DNA from: Sinohyriopsis cumingii
Taxonomy: Eukaryota > Mollusca > Bivalvia > Unionida > Unionidae
Assembly: GCA_028554795.2 (NCBI GenBank)
Contig: CM068831.1
Coordinates: forward strand, 38,623,144-38,687,143
DNA: 64,000 bases
Reading direction: 5' to 3'
In this document: positions 61,959 through 64,000 of the stretch, one piece after another
How the letters are laid out: every line of letters begins with the position of its first letter
How positions within the stretch are numbered: the stretch's first letter is position 1
Translations under genes and position numbers: made by a program
The notes under the pieces: model-generated
Databases searched by the model: none
Told to the model about the DNA's origin: nothing
Seen by the model: only the letters and a program-made list of their open reading frames with translations

Positions 61959-64000
61959 TCAGGTCGTCAAGGTCACCAGCCAACTTCATTATACTTTGCT
62001 GGCAGATATGTAAGCGAGCATGTAACCTTAAAGCTAAGGTTAAAGATGACGTCCTTCTTTCAAAAACCCATCCATCAACGACAACTAGGATCAAAGTAAG
62101 CTTATTGCTGCGTGAATTATTCAAATGTAATGCATAGCGGCCTCAAACTCCGAGTCACTCTTAATGTGATACATTGTATGACTCTGTCTAATTATGTTTT
62201 TAATGATGCGAATAAACCACTTCTACATATATTAAGTTTATGGAGTGCTATTTCATACCAAACAAAGACATTTTGATCATGATTTAATGTTTCAAAACTG
62301 TAGAATAAATATGTATTTAGCAACGTCAAAATGCTAAGAGTTAAAGACGCCCTTAAGTTTCTACACGTTGTTTTTCAAATCACTTTAGACACTCCTAGAA
62401 CTAATTGGTCCTGATGCACAAACAAAGTTAAAGTCTAAAAGGATAGTGAATGTAAGAATTCAAAGAATTCGAGTGTATACAATCGTTATTGTTGCTTCTC
62501 CTTTATAATATTTGTACATTGCAGGTAGGAATATAATAAAATGCCGCGGAAGTGTATTACGATTTATATATGCACAGTAGAGACAGATGTACCAACCGCA
62601 GATCAGCAACGAAATGATAATTCTAAAACTCGTACGTTGATAGTGTTTGTGCTTTAGCGCAACCCTCACCTAGAATTATGTTGTGCAGTCAAGTTTCATG
62701 ATAAGAAATACACAGTCCGATGACACTTCTTTGTGCAGACAAAATGCGCTAATATCTAGTTTGGAGTTCTATTTTTCGACGTACATGGATATTGTCAATT
62801 TGTTGCATAATGCATGCCATAACTAATAGTACATTGTACAGTGCTGTGCTTAAAACAGAAGTATACTAAAAGATGTAACGTTTCGTATTCAGCCGATAAT
62901 GTGGAGAAATTAAAAAAAAAAAAAGCACTGTTGAATCTGAATCTAATGTTATGCATTCTGTCGCACACACACATACATTCTAAAATACAGCTTGATATTA
63001 TCTACAAATTAAAAAAAAGGTCAGGCATTGGTCTTCTTCCAGTTTTAATAGTATTACCGTTGAAAAATAAAATGGCCCTATTTTGTACAATCGTGGAGTG
63101 CGCCAGCCAAGAATCGATTTCACGTGCATTTTGCAATAACCACTTTGTCTGCTGCAAAAAAAAATGTTTACATCTAAACTCCTCTCACCAAAAACTAAGA
63201 TCCATAATTTTTAAACCATATTGCAAGTGTCCGCTTGAAACAGCAATTGAATTGTGCGCATCGAACTCATGATGAACAGATTATCCTAAGTTTTAAAATC
63301 GATCAGGTCAAACATCTTATTTTATTCAACTTTATACAAGATTATTAATTTAAAAAAAGTTCAAAATGTTATTATCAGTTTAGCGAATAACTTATGGATA
63401 CATAGTATAAATGAGCAATACGTAGTAAAGATGAAAACAATGCATTCTCTTCTTTGATAACCAGCACGTAAAGAGAAAACTTGTATCGGAAATCATATCA
63501 CCTCTAATGGATAATACATACAGAAAATCGGAGAAAAGGGATGAAATTGTCTCAAAATTAATATAGCATTTTGTTCATATTGTATAATGTATAATTTCAT
63601 TTCAGATTAGTACAGTGCAATATTCATTATCATTTACAAGTGTGACAACTAAATAAATCTTATTGATAATTTTTCTTTAAAAAGTAGGAAACCTTTCCTC
63701 ACGGAAAATACATTATTAATTAAATACGTATTTATTAAAAATGGAATCAAAATGTTATATTTTTTCAATAAGTAACATAATGCTTTTCCTGAAAAGTGTT
63801 CCATGCCGAATATGTAGAGATCGAAGAACACAAGATTACAAAACACAAGATTACAGATAAGTTACTAAACATATTGGGTAATAGCAAAGTTATCATACAG
63901 AACGAAACTGGAAACATGACAATTGTTTTTCTTATTCCATGTATTCGACATCGAACTAGATCATCAGCCAATACATGTAGTTGTTGTAGAATAACGATGA
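61959..64000. repeat. Tandem unit 4 (partial, runs off the window)
   Basis: First 2042 bp of a fourth copy, cut by the window end. The only difference from unit 3 that I noticed is 19 bp (63889-63907) that unit 3 lacks. The array therefore continues beyond 64000. Confidence 0.97.

Noticed and set aside
1..64000. A circular viral or plasmid genome assembled as a concatemer
   Set aside because: Units carry copy-specific indels and substitutions and contain only broken, unrelated transposable elements, with no intact replication gene. Read depth would settle it.
1..64000. CRISPR arrays, bacterial operons, ribosome binding sites
   Set aside because: No spaced short repeats and no clustered long coding frames; composition and element types are eukaryotic.

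Overview
The window is eukaryotic, AT-rich and dominated by decayed transposable elements. I found no intact host gene, rRNA, tRNA or CRISPR array. The kinds of element present (a tRNA-derived SINE with a long body, a second SINE ending in an AAC tail, a CR1/L2-like LINE with an ATT tail, an RTE-like LINE, a Ty3-type element and Maverick/Polinton-like remnants) suggest a marine invertebrate, most likely a mollusc or another lophotrochozoan. That placement rests on recognising repeat families, not on a gene.

The dominant structure is a head-to-tail direct array of one approximately 20.6 kb unit. Using the window's first base as an arbitrary phase, unit 1 is 1-20669, unit 2 is 20670-41332, unit 3 is 41333-61958 and a partial unit 4 is 61959-64000. 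Every element described here sits at the same place in each unit, so all insertions and most decay predate the amplification. Copies differ by well under 1 percent where I compared them by eye.

Layout of one unit (unit 1 numbering): 1-2240, AT-rich, nothing recognised; 2249-3720, a broken Ty3-like protease and integrase zinc-finger with a 100 bp inverted repeat around the protease part; 3730-5340, nothing recognised; 5344-5408, an (AAT)n tract that is the 3' tail of a minus-strand CR1/L2-like LINE (5409 to about 8905); about 8906-9230, a minus-strand tRNA-derived SINE; 9301-11540, a plus-strand RTE-like LINE; 11541-15085, AT-rich with two trinucleotide tracts; 15086-15185, a truncated SINE with a 13 bp target-site duplication; 15540-18023, scattered plus-strand remnants resembling a Maverick/Polinton (adintovirus-like) DNA polymerase B exonuclease and packaging ATPase; 18024-20669, unassigned.

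The array shows two age classes. From about 28.69 kb onward, units 2 and 3 run with a constant 20626 bp offset and almost no differences, and this continues into units 3/4. Upstream of that point copies 2 and 3 differ by several substitutions and indels. This fits a very recent duplication whose crossover point lies in the endonuclease part of the CR1/L2 LINE, on top of an older array. An assembly artefact must be excluded first.
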